Shown piece by piece: positions 35,913 through 47,700 of a stretch of 64,000 nt of DNA; within the stretch, counting starts at the first letter, position 1, and every line of letters begins with the position of its first letter. The DNA is taken from NCBI GenBank assembly GCA_009103225.1, contig RHPI01001965.1:77114-141113 (forward strand), written 5' to 3'. The notes under the pieces are model-generated. The model worked only from the letters and a program-made list of their open reading frames with translations, was not told the DNA's origin and searched no databases. The position numbers were made by a program, and so were the translations under genes. This DNA comes from Chlorokybus atmophyticus. Its lineage: Eukaryota > Streptophyta > Chlorokybophyceae > Chlorokybales > Chlorokybaceae.

Positions 35913-38900
35913 ATGGGCAGTCATGGGGCCAGGAGCGACAATGGTCGTGGAGACGATGAGGACGCCATTGCCATGCAGGCGTTGCGCCCAACAACGACAA
36001 TGCCAATGTCAACCGCAAGCACGTCAGCACCAACATCACCGACCACGCGAACAACAGCCACACCGCGCCATCATCAACACGCAGTTGACAATGCGGATGG
36101 CAGCTTCAATGCTGTGTCCACATATGCAACCAGATGGCAGGCAAGGTTTTCTACATTCAACTTTAACTTGCTTTGTGTTGTTAAAATGCGCGGTGTTGTT
36201 GTTGTTGATGGTTTATGGGTCGATGTTGTCTTTCTTCAATTTCAGAAGTGGAAGGGTACGTTACGTGTTGTGTGGAGATCGTTAAAGAGGAAAGCTGCTG
36301 GCAAGCAACCCACAAGTGTAGAAAGCAGACGCCGAGCCGAGAGGTGAAAAGCTAGGTTCCTAAGGAAGTCGACCTAAAGCTGTCTGCCTGTCATCCGTCT
36401 GTTATTGTGTATGTGTGTGTGCGCGCACATGCGCATACACCCAGAAAGATGAATAAAAGCGCTTGTGCACACACACGCGTAGGGAGATGCACATGTGCTC
36501 GTGTGCGTGTGTGCGTATCGTGGAACCGACATCTTACCCAAAGGACTTCATGTCTGTGTTGCATTTCCCCTCACCACAATACGCACATGCAGGCGGAGGT
36601 GGATAGCCGTAGCGTGCGGGCCACTTGCATTTGTAGTGGCGTGGGCGGCCTTCCATGAAGCCGCTGAGGAGAGTGGCAACCCCACCGCAGCCCGCATGCT
36701 CGCCCTCGTTGCCTGGATGGCCGTTTGGTGGCTTACCGAGGTGCATATGTTAGGTGCTCTTCTCACAAGCATGTTGAAATGTTGCCTGTGTCACCAACAT
36801 TGTCGCTGTTGTGCTCCAGTCTGTGCCAATGGCGGTGACAGCGCTGCTGCCGGCAGCAATGTTGCCCCTCCTTGGCGTGGAGTCTGCGCAGGACGCCTCG
36901 AGCGCGTACTTCAACCCCACAATCACCCTCTTTATAGGCGCATGCTTTCTTGCCAATGCCATTGAGCGGTGAGCGTGTGTTCACTTGCGCATGTGCACAC
37001 AAAGTCCACCTGGGGTTATATTGAAACTCATCTTACAGGTGGGGTGCACACAAGAGGGTTGCTCTTTGCCTCTTGATGCTACTTGGTGGCCGTCCACGCT
37101 TGTTGCTTCTTGGTTTCATCTCATCCACCGCCCTTTTGTCCATGTTCATCTCCAACTCCGCCACATGTGTCATGTAAGTCAACATGTTGTATCCTTGAGC
37201 CATTGTCGAGTAATGTAAGCATGAGACAGAGAGGGTGCTTACGCTTGCAGGGTGGTGCCGATGGCAGTGGCGTTGTTGGAAAAGTTGAGGGCGGACTTGT
37301 TGGGCGATGATGCGCGCGTGGCTGACGGCCAGGACGATGAGGACATCAACGGCGACGATGATGGAGATGCCCCTTTGCTCTCTCCCAGCAGACAACCCAA
37401 CGGCGACATCGAGCACACCCACAACGATGACAGCACCGCTGCCAGTGTAGAAGTAGAAGAGCCCCCGCACACCAAACTGTATGACCTCACGGCCGCAGAC
37501 TTCAAGTTGTTCTCAAGAGGGGTATGATGGTTGTTTGTCGGATGCTCCATGGGAGTAAACATTACATCACATTACAAAGTTGCTTATACAAAGTCATATG
37601 CAGGTTGTCCTCTCAGTTGCTTACGCTGCCAGCATTGGCGGGATGGCCACTCTGACTGGCACAGTAAGCAGCCAATGTGCACAGCTCCCCTTTGGCATTG
37701 ATTTATGACCGTGAATAACTCACTGGCTTGCTCGCGTTTGCAATGCAGGGCACAAACCTGATTCTGGCGGGAGTCTGGAGCTCCCTTTTCCCGACCCTGC
37801 CACAGATATCGTTCCTGCAGTTTGCGGCCTTCGCTTTCCCGCTCTCTCTTACCTTCCTAGCCATCCTGTGGCTGCTCGCCTGCCGCCGCTTCTGCCCGCC
37901 CGCCACAGAGGCCGCCATGGCACGCGCACTCGACGGCGCTGTCATCAGCGCCCAGTACCATGAGCTTGGTATGCGCCACATACAAGGATGGGGGCCAACG
38001 CAGATAATCTGATTGCTTGTCTCTCGTATGCATGTTTTGTGCGTGCGCGCGAGTGCATATGCTTGTGTGAGAGTGTGTGCTCATGGGTGCTCTTTAAGAA
38101 TGCAAGCGTGTGTGATGACCACCATTCCTTCAATGCAGGTCCGATGTCGTTTGCCGAGAAGGTGGTCATGATTGACTTTGTGGTGGGTAATGCTCTCATA
38201 CATGTTGAGTGCCTTTTCTCTTGCATGTTGTAATGACTCGCGCTGCATGCTGATGGTGTCGGCCGTGTACTTTTCAGGTGTTGGCCACGCTGTGGCTCAC
38301 ACGCGACCTTCGCTTCCTTGGCGGCTTGCCTGGCTGGGGAGTGCTTTTTGGGCATGATGGTCACCTCATCTCCGACGGCACTGTAGCAGTGCGTTTGTTT
38401 CTTCATGCATTACATATTGCTGTGCAGTGTTGTTGCGTGTGTCTACGTCTATGCATGTATCAACGTTGTTACTCTGCCGTTATGCAGATACTGATGGGGA
38501 CAGTGCTGTTTTTTATCCCGGCGCGCGTTGCAACGCCACCCCCTGCGCCCAAGACTGCGGTGTCAACTTTGCAAGACAACGGCCACCGCATTGATGACAC
38601 CATAGACATGGACGCTGAGGCACGCGCCAACCCCGAGAACTGCAACGACTATGGCAACAACCCCCAGTCGGAAAGATGTGTTATGATTATGGACTGGGAG
38701 ACCTGCAGACATCGCCTTCCATGGGACATTGTTTTGCTGCTGGGCGGAGGTACAACTAGAGTTGCATTGTAGCCAGTGTGCTTGTGTGTGTGCATGCCTG
38801 CGTGTGTGAGGGTGAGAGAATGTGCGTCTGTGCATGTGCGCATGGGCGTGCACCCACGTGCGTGTGCGCTTGCACGAGTGTGCATGCGTTTGTATGGCCT

Positions 38901-39673
38901 ATTGTATTGAGCACCACGAATGTCTGATAGGTTTTGCTTTGTCGAGCGGTGCAAAGGAGAGCGGGTTGACGTCGCTGATAGCGGAGGAGCTTGGGGGTTT
39001 GTCGAAGCTGCCGCTGTTTCTGCTGCCGGGCGCGGTAGCCTTCCTTGTCACACTCGTCACGGAATTCTTCTCCAACACCGCCACCATCACCATCTTCCTC
39101 CCCCTCCTCGCGAACCTCGCCCTCGCCGCACACCGACACCCTCTCCTCCTTATGCTGCCCGGTATGACGCAATTTGCTAAAACGAATCACGTTAACTTGA
39201 ACTCATATACCGTCAAGTTCAGCTGCTTACGGCTGACCGGACGGTTGTCGATGATTTACTTGAATGGAACATTTGCTATGGGCTACAAGCTACAGCATAT
39301 AGAGCACAACTTCCTGCACGGGTGTTGACGTACTGTCCTGTTATGGCAGCCACGTTAGCTTCCTCGCTCGCTTTCATGCTGCCAATATCGACGCCACCCA
39401 ACGCCATCGCATTTGGGACGGGTTACGTAAGCATGGCGTCGATGGCAGTCACGGGCTTCGTGCTCAACGTGTTGGGCGTCATACTCATCACGCTGTTCAC
39501 GCCCACACTAGGTATGCGCTGACGTGGTGTTTGGTTGCTTGTGGGCACACTTCTCATCGTGCCGGTGTAAAGAGCGTCTGGCATGCTGGCGTGTTGACAT
39601 GCTTTTTCTGATGTTGGCAGGCAACTGGGTGTTCGGCCTAAACACATTTCCAGAAGTGTTGGATCCACATTAG
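35913..39673 (+). CDS. SLC13/DASS family anion (dicarboxylate or sulfate) symporter
   Basis: This multi-pass transporter moves di- or tricarboxylates or sulfate, usually with Na+. Fourteen exons are supported: 35913-36140, 36246-36343, 36593-36740, 36820-36970, 37040-37172, 37251-37520, 37604-37663, 37748-37968, 38140-38183, 38278-38388, 38488-38748, 38930-39161, 39348-39511 and 39621-39673. Signatures are SVPMAVTALLPAAMLPLLG, SNSATCVMVVPMAVALLEK (first SNT-type motif), ATLTGTGTNLILAG, LWLTRDLRFLGGLPGWG, EFFSNTATITIFLPLLANLA (second SNT motif) and LPISTPPNAIAFGTGY. About 110 hydrophilic, basic residues precede the first helix, and an acidic loop sits after the fourth exon-encoded helix. The first intron starts with GC (36141). 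It closes with NWVFGLNTFPEVLDPH. Substrate is not decidable by eye. Confidence 0.92.
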
Positions 39674-40270
39674 TTGTTAGTAATGTTGAAGCACATCATT
39701 CCAAAGGTTGTGTGCGCTATGTTTTGTTGTAGGTTAGCTATTGTATCAACGAGATTACTGCTATTGAGTTGTTGTAATATACTAGCGTGTGCGGGGATGC
39801 TGCCGTTTTGACCGCCACCTATCCGTCAACAGTGATTGCTCTGCAAGGTATTGCGTACATTTGCAGTGTTGGTCACCATGCAGGGTATGGCAAGGCATAT
39901 TTAGGCATGTCCAGGTGTGGCTGATGCAAGAGAGCACACCAAACCACACAAACTCACACAAGCAGCAAGCAGACAGAATATATGATTGTTGTTTTGTTGG
40001 GACAATGTGGTTGCAATATGTTCAGTGGTCAAGCAACCAACGCCACAGGTAGCTGTGCGTGCTCGCGAGAGACAGACGCAGCAGACATATGCGCCTTTAA
40101 CAACAGCGGTTGTTTGTAGCAAATGCAAAGCACGTGTAGTAAGTAGATAGCATGTAGGCGCCTTGCCCCGGTGGTCGATTTGGTGAGTGTTTGTGGTGTT
40201 GGTTACATTGCATGTGCACATAGGTTGTCATGTGAATTCCCCTCTTACATCTTTTGTACTCACGTGCACT

Positions 40271-40391
40271 TGCATGTCCCTGCAGCGACGACGTGTACTG
40301 GAGCAAAGCACACGAGTGTGGAACAATATGTTGCATGTCCCTGCAGCGACGACGTGTACTGGAGCAAAGCACATGAGTGTGGACAATATCC
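40271..40391. repeat. 61-bp tandem duplication, two copies
   Basis: TGCATGTCCCTGCAGCGACG and the following bases are repeated at 40271 and 40332, with about two differences (CACACGAG versus CACATGAG, and one indel near the end). Confidence 0.9.
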
Positions 40392-41124
40392 ACAATCATT
40401 TGCATTGCGAAACTTGTGTAGGCATGCATGTCTGTTGCGTCGACCGTGATTCCTTAAGATCACACATCCTTTACCAAAATCTCTTGCGCATGCACAATCA
40501 CCTCTGTACCTCATGTTTAAGCTTACTCTGTAGCATCCTTGCACTCAGCCACCTGAGTTTCATCTAAGTTGGTGTCCTGTACGATCATGTACTGATGGGT
40601 CAACATGTATTAAAACATCACTCCACGGTTATTAATGACAAACGCAGTGTTTTTACGCGTACACGTGTCCAGCATTTTACATGGTTGCAATCCGCCCAAC
40701 TTGTATGGGAGATTGCACCTTCACCCCAGTATCTAACAATTTGTGCAAATATAAACATAAGTGCAATACATGACATAGGGAGCTCCAAGTTCAACTCCAA
40801 GGTGCAAAAGTTTTGCATCTTGGAGGTATGTAAGCTGCGGCGAATCTTAGTAGTAGTCTATGCATCTATCCTTTGGAAATCGGAGGCGGGGACCTCTCCG
40901 CCTCAACCTTCTCCACCAACCCAGACATGCATTTCAACAATCTTGCAATTTTCTGGACCGTGGCCTCTTTGTCATGTGCATACAACCAGACCTGGCACCC
41001 AGTGCACCGCACACCAACCTGTCATAGTGTACACAACATGTACACAAGCTGACCTAACATACCACAACACTCACCTTCTCTTTGAACTTCCCCTAAAGGC
41101 AGCACAGCGTCTAAGCGCTGCCGC

Positions 41125-41158
41125 CCCGCCCTACTGTATCCCCTTGCGGTAGGGCGGG
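41125..41158. repeat. GC-rich hairpin
   Basis: CCCGCCCTAC (41125-41134) pairs perfectly with GTAGGGCGGG (41149-41158). A weaker GGCAGC/GCTGCC stem precedes it. Neither is near a gene. Confidence 0.7.
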
Positions 41159-42159
41159 ACAGACTCTCACACTTAAAAGTTCGCGCATGACATTTGTTGT
41201 CAAGCGCAGGTGAGGGTGGGGCCCGCAACCCTAGCGGGTTCTCAAGAAAGCGCACTGCAACGCACTGTGCTTGATGAGTGAAGGAGTTGGTGTTGGGTCC
41301 ACGTGCTTGAATGAGTAAACATGCTTAATATGGACCTATGAATGCATGTATGTGCATGAGCGTTTGTGTACGCACGTGTATACAATGCGTTAGTGCGCGC
41401 ATGCGTGCACACACATGACACTTGAACATGTCTTCATGCACGCGCGCAAGTGTGTGTGCGTGTGTGCATGTGTGCGTGCGTATGTGCATGCACTGCACAA
41501 ATACCTTGACGGATAACGGGTATGGGTGTGCTTAACATCATACGAGTAACACTGCACATCAACGCGCGCGCACACACACAACTGCTTGCAGATAACTTAG
41601 TGATGTAAAGTCCGCATTAGATATTCATCACCCCGATGGCGTGCCCGCCGCTGAGAGCAGTCATCAGCACAAAGCCTTCAAGCTTCAAAACGTTCAATCT
41701 TTTGCAAATGTATCATCTTAACGGGCTTATTTTCTATAACCGAAGTCACTTAGCGGCGGTGGATTACAACACTCAAATATGCGTACATGTTGAGGCTCAC
41801 AACGTGTACCGCATACTACAATGCATGTTATGACATGCACTGCAGCAGAATTACTTATGCTTTCACCCAGCACATCGTGCATACGGCAAGTCTGCTGAAG
41901 TCGTACTTCAGTGACTCATGTGCAACCGCTGCAGTGTCTAAATCTCACTTGCACCTCACGTAAGCTCTTAAAAGTGCATAGTCTTCAAGATAGTGGGCAC
42001 CATGTGCGAACTGGACGTTGAAACTCTAAAAAAGGATAAGCTCTAAATGGGGAACGTCGATAATTTACAACGATTCAATTTGCTGACGGATAACGGCAGA
42101 CCAAGTGCTGCTGTCAGCAGCATCTGGTCCGTACATTCACTTAGCAATCTGGCGCGTCT

Positions 42160-42280
42160 CTACAATGCGCCGTATGGCTCAGTACATATGGCGCATTGTA
42201 GCGCATTGTACTGAGCAAGACACAGATACACTAACAGGAGGCTGAGTAATCTAGCGCGCCTCATAGATGCGCTAGATTAC
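42160..42280. promoter_or_regulatory. Cluster of alternative stem-loops upstream of the peroxidase
   Basis: CTACAATGCGCC (42160-42171) pairs with GGCGCATTGTAG (42190-42201). GCGCATTGTA occurs twice in a row (42191-42210), so two partners compete for the left arm. GCTCAGTAC (42177-42185) pairs with GTACTGAGC (42208-42216), overlapping the first stem. A separate stem GTAATCTAGCGC/GCGCTAGATTAC spans 42246-42280. The two halves look like diverged duplicates. Confidence 0.65.
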
Positions 42281-42536
42281 AAGGTACACATACAATCCCC
42301 GCAAAGCACAGCAGCTTTGTCAGTGCTGTGTAGATTGCCGCCTGCATGTGCGGCTATGCAGCATTAATAAGCAGCATTGTGCCAAGTATGCTCGAGTGTA
42401 CTCCTTGCCAATCGTGTCAGCTGCTCAGGTCTATCACATGGCGGCGCAAGATATACTCACAGCCACACGCAAGAACTGAACACGTCTGCTTAGTAAGCAG
42501 CTAAGAGAAGCGTACGTAAGCCAGATTACTGTTATC

Positions 42537-43027
42537 ATGACAACACCACCAACACGGAGTCATATGCAGCCATCTTTTGCTTTCCTCTACTCCATTGTTG
42601 CCTTTTTCAACATGGCCTCTGCTGTGGTGGTATTACTGCTGTTGTTGTCCTCCTTTGCATCGCAGGCAGCGGCGGCCTCCCTGACATACAAACACTACCT
42701 GAAGAGGCAGCACTATTGCCCTCAGTTCCCATGCATTGTTGCGGACGTGATCAAGGAGGCAACCAGAAGGGTGAGTTGAAGCGTGGGTTGAAGTGTTGTA
42801 AGTCTCTCATGCATGCACATACTTGGTTGTATGGTAAGTTGACTATGTGATAGGACCGTATTGCTGCGCCGGGGCTGCTCAGAGCCTTCTTCCATGACTG
42901 CTTCGTACGCGGGTGCGATGCATCCCTCCTGCTGGACCCCGTGGCGGGTAATATTCGAGCTTAAAATACGCATTGTGCACATCTAACAGGCTCTGTATGC
43001 AATCATTGCCATTTAGGTGCTTGAGGC

Positions 43028-43078
<51 letters not shown>

Positions 43079-43131
43079 NNNNNNNNNNNNNNNNNNNNNN
43101 NNNNNNNNNNNNNNNNNNNNNNNNNNNNNNN

Positions 43132-43214
<83 letters not shown>

Positions 43215-44323
43215 TTGCAGGCCAGCCACCAAATGAGAAGCAGTCCATTTTCAATCTCAGCATCCGGAGGCTGGAGTTGGTGGATGAGATAAAGACCCGA
43301 CTAGAGCAGGTACCCACATTGCACCCGCACACACCCACAGCATGCACTACACACCGCATGCACGAACTCAACATACCCACACACCCTCTCTCTGTTGCCT
43401 TACAGGCTTGTCCAGGGAAGGTCTCCTGTGCGGATATCCTAGCGCAGGCTGCTGTTGAGGCTGTACACAGAGTGGGTGGCCCGAAGATATCGCTGCGAAT
43501 GGGTCGGCTTGACGGCAACGTATCCCTTGCGGACGACGTGCTGCGCTTCCTCCCTTCGCCTTTTTTCAACACCGACCAACTCATCGCCACCTTTGAGGCT
43601 GTTGGACTGGGGGCTGACGATGTTGTGCCTCTTAGTGGCGGGCACACCTTTGGAGAAGTGAGTCAGTATGTGTCTTGTTGGTGACTATGTTCATGTGCGC
43701 GGTTGTCTGCCTTGGTTACATGTGAGGCACGAGACAACTTTTGTGTTGAGCATATGCATGGTGTTATATTGCTGACTCAGTACAAGTCAAACAAGAAGTA
43801 CTTGTGGCTTAAGTATTTGTCCATGTCAATCCTCACATCCCATGCGTGTGGTTATAGACACATTGCGTAGCGGTGAGGCCTAGGTTGGACGCTCCAGGCG
43901 GGGACCCGGCATTGACCCCGAGTCACGCCGCTTTCTTGGAGCAGACGTTCCCGGACCCAACATGCGGCGGCGGGAACCCGTTTGCGCCAGGGGGCCCAGC
44001 TGTAAACCTTGACAACATCACAAGCGACCGGTTTGATGGGGGCTACTTCAAGGGCATACGCAACGGCCGCACAGCAATGCGCTCGGATGCGGCATTGCTC
44101 GAAGGACAGTTGAAAGACCAGGTGACTTCTGCGTAATGTAATGTGCAATGGTTTACTTCTGTCTACGGTGCTTAACTTGGTTTGTTGGTAGGTGCTGTTG
44201 TACGCGCGTGACCGAGCTGCCTTTTTCACCAATTTCACCAGATCCTTGCGGCGTATGAGCAAGCTGGGGGTGAAGCTTGGGGAAGAGGGTGAGATTCGCA
44301 CCAACTGCAGGAGGGTGAACTGA
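42537..44323 (+). CDS. Class III (plant secretory) haem peroxidase
   Basis: This secreted haem peroxidase oxidises phenolics with H2O2 and is a wall-modifying or ROS enzyme in land plants. Exons are 42537-42770, 42854-42947, 43221-43311, 43406-43657, 43858-44121 and 44192-44323, about 355 residues. A signal peptide follows one of several ATGs ([19 protein letters not shown]). The distal haem site is [20 protein letters not shown] (Arg, His and the first Ca site). The proximal site is [13 protein letters not shown], with Gly for the usual Ala before the haem-ligand His. All eight structural Cys are present (HYC, DC, GCD, ACPG, SCAD, THC, PTC, TNC). The C-terminal region has [23 protein letters not shown] and [18 protein letters not shown]. 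Intron 2 contains a TC microsatellite with a gap. Confidence 0.93.
43030..43212. repeat. (TC)n microsatellite with internal assembly gap
   Basis: TC repeats run on both sides of a 53-base N run (43079-43131) and end just before the acceptor of peroxidase exon 3, acting as its pyrimidine tract. Confidence 0.95.
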
Positions 44324-44709
44324 ACCCGTACTGCGTACACACACCATTCATAACGCATTCTCAACTTCGTTGATCAACTGGATAGCTAAGCTAGCTACGT
44401 GTTGCTGACTGCAGACATTAATCTTCCTATGTGAGCCATTGTGTGATGCATAGGTTATGTTTACGCCGATGTTGGGTACTATTATATGCATGATATTACT
44501 GCGCATGCGATGCACAGCAAGTCATGCACAGCAAAAGCATGCAATATAATTGTAGTAGCGCGTGGAGCTGTTAACACGTGCAAACTTGTGCACAGTGCCC
44601 TTACCAACGCAAAAACCTGCATCAGACTGATACACATGTACATTGTCTTTGCTATTCACACTCAAGCACACTGATGCAAAAATTCCTTGCAAATCATCAC
44701 TTCACAACC
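44324..44709. other. Convergent spacer between the peroxidase and the branching enzyme
   Basis: These 386 bases hold 3' flanks only. A repeated CATGC/GCATGC pattern surrounds 44490-44540. No gene was seen. Confidence 0.6.
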
Positions 44710-47700
44710 CTATGGCACACGGCCCCAACCCTCATGCTCATCTGCATAAAATGCAGCATCACGCTGTCTTCGAATATCCTCACTATAGGTGAAGTCGTTA
44801 TCTTCATCACCCTCAGCCCTGTCCTCGCCAACTTGCCACCCAGATTCCCCACCTTCTTCTTGCTCCTATAGGTTTACAGTTAAACAACTACCTTTGCTAT
44901 GCTGGGTTGCAATACATGTTTAGACCTTACCTCACGTGTCTGAGCAGGGGATATTGCCTCCGGCACGCGGTAGTAAGCCTGCAAGCAGTCCAAAAAGGTT
45001 GAGAGGAAAGCACTAATGTTGACATACAAACACAAAGAGACTTAGTTACCAACCTGGCATGTTCTTGAGGGTGCAAACACGTTGAATGAGTTCGGTCTGT
45101 TGTTAAAGTTGGTCTCGGCAACACCAGGGACACCCTCAGGCTGCGTAAAGTGGTCTTCATCATGTGCAACCTGAACAGAGGAGAAGTGCTTCATCAATTT
45201 GGTTTAGACTTCGATGTAGCATAGCAAAGCAGCACACATGTCGCACGCCACTAGCACACGTGTCCCACTCACCCTGCCCTGGCCGCCGAAGTCATAGGCG
45301 TCACTATCGAGCGCAACTCTATACCGCCCGGGCATGTCACACCCAACCTTATAATCGCGATGATCCCGAGTCGGGTGGAAGTTGAACACAAACACGAGAG
45401 GGCCGCGCTCAAACACAATCACCTGCCCGGCGGGTGTGAGTATGTTAACAACTTTCTATTGTATCAAGGCAAGCTGCGTGTCCAACAAGCGACAACCATC
45501 ATGATCTTCCATGTTACCTTGTCTTCTTCATGTGCGCTGGACACAAGTTGCCAGTCGGAGGCCAAGAAGTTGTACTCATCGTCCAGTGCTTGCATGGCTT
45601 GATCAAAGGCTTCCATGAACTGCACACATGTAACAGCATGAGGACAAAGTAAGTTGAGCTGTGACTAAGCGTGAAGAGACCTTGTAGCGGAGGTGATCGG
45701 AATCGGCAAGGTCAAAGCGACGGCGGCACTTGTCGTAACTCCAGTTGTTGCCTTCGCGCGGGAAGTCCATCCACTCAGGATGCCCAAACTGTGGCACACG
45801 ACCTCTTTCACACAACTGCTCTCAACAGGTCTGTCCAGCACGATCGCACACCAACACGCTCGGATGCATGCATACCTCGTTGCCCATGAAGTTGAGGTAA
45901 CCTTCTCCCCCAAGTGCCATAGTAATCAACCGTATCATCTGTAACAATGAGTGTGAGCAGAGTCTGTCGCGTTATCATCATCACACAGGGCACTGCTGAC
46001 CTTGTGCAGGGCGATGCCGCGTTCCACTATAACTGAAGGTGGCGAAAGCGCGCTCATGCCAAAGTACATCTCCTGGTCCATCAGCCAGAAGGCGATAGTC
46101 TTGTCTCCAACGAGGCCTTGGTCATGGCTCTCAGAGTAGGCAACGCACTTCTCGGTGTAGCGGCGGTTGCAGAGCGTTGCTATAATCTCATGCATGCTCC
46201 ACTCTTCGTCCTTGCGGTGCTTCAACAGCTGTATCCACTTGTCCGGGGTGGCCATGGCGAGTCGGTAGTCAAAGCCGACCCCGCCTTCGCGCACCGGACG
46301 GCACAGCGCGGGCATGCCGCTCACGTCCTCCGCGACAGTGAGAGCGTTTGGATACAAGCTGTGGAGCATATCGTTGGCCAACATGAGGTAGACAATGGCA
46401 TCCACGTCTGTAGCAACGCCAAAGTACTCGTGGTACCCGCCCGAGAACCCCATCTGCAAATGCACATGTGAGCAATATAGCACCTCTCTCACCATCATGT
46501 TACTTTCCAAGGTACTCACGTTGATCCCGTGGTGATGATACAGCATGCTCGTCACGCCATCAAAGCGGAACCCGTCAAACTTGTACTCCTCCATGTACCA
46601 TCGTAGGTTGGAGAGCAGGTACCTCTTGACCTGAAAAGAAGGTCAGCACAACTGCTGTGTTGTAGTTGTGTTCGTTCACCAAAGTTGACAACGAACCTCC
46701 CAGTTGCCGTAGTTGTAAATGCGCGAATCCCACAACGTGTGGTACCCCGCTGCGCCCTGCCGGAAGTAACTCGCCTCCTCGCCCTGCCCGAAGTCGAACC
46801 CGTTCAACCCGTCATTCGCGTTGTTGCTACCATGGACAGAAACTCACACAGTGAGAGACATGTGTTGACAAGTGTTGAACCAATAGACCGTAACACCACT
46901 CGCACCTGGCATGAGAGTGCACAACGTCCATCAGCACCATTATCCCGAGCCTGTGCGCCTCATCTACAAGAAACTTAGGAAAATAGAGCAAAGAGGTTTT
47001 GGTTGGAACCGTGTGGATACCGACACACCATTGGCAACACAGACTCGCGCACTTTGAGGTCTTCGGGGGTGCCTGAGCGTGAGCTGATGGCGAACGGGCT
47101 GGTGACGTGGTAGCCGAAGGAGGCGTAGTAGGAGTGCTCCATGACGGCCATGAGCTGGATGGCATTGTAGCCGAGGCGCTTTACGCGTGGGAGCACGTCA
47201 CGTGCAAACTCCCTGTATGTTGCCACCCGCGGCTCTGGGGATGACATCCCCACATGTGATTCGTATACGCGCAGCGCCCCTGGCTTCCCAGGCCTCTCAT
47301 GCTTGAACTCGTACCTGCGCACAGTGATCAAGCTGATGAGACCTCCTGGCTAGTTGCTTGGCATGCTCTGAGTGAGCATGATCCTATTGCAGAACAACGA
47401 TTGAAGGCTATGTGACTGCACGTGTTGAAACTTATGTTCCAGCTGATTGGCCACTCAGCCCATCATCTTGCATATGCCACTCATTTCATCGCTTAGTTGA
47501 TGTAGTCATAAGTCACGCATGCGTTGCCCTCACTTTTCGTGCTCGGGTGGCTGCCAGAAGATGCCATCATATAGAGCTCCCATGACGCCCGGCTCAGCCG
47601 CAGCGCGCTTGATCCAGGCCGGCACGCGATCAACGTAACCGCCATCGGGCCGCTGCAGCCTGACCTTCACGCGCGACCCATGCGGGATCGCCATGGCTCC

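Larger units (their letters stand above)
39674..42536. other. Long intergenic region rich in inverted and tandem repeats
   Basis: About 2.9 kb without a supported gene. It contains a 61-bp tandem duplication (40271-40391), a GC-rich hairpin (41125-41158), a TG/CG-alternating stretch (about 41345-41480) and a stem-loop cluster (42160-42320). A perfect 7-bp hairpin CACAGCA..TGCTGTG also lies near 42306-42330. Confidence 0.6.

Noticed and set aside
33040-39780. TGTAA words after EAF1, GST and SLC13 as green-algal polyadenylation signals
   Set aside because: TGTAA is present after only some genes and at varying distance, so it is not distinguishable from chance in this window.
40595-41152. 185-codon plus-strand open frame
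   Set aside because: It has no family resemblance and no splice support, its composition is like the surrounding spacer, and it crosses a GC-rich hairpin.
43003-43647. Long frames of alternating Arg-Glu and Ser-Leu across 43030-43211
   Set aside because: They are translations of the TC/GA microsatellite and the N gap inside a peroxidase intron.
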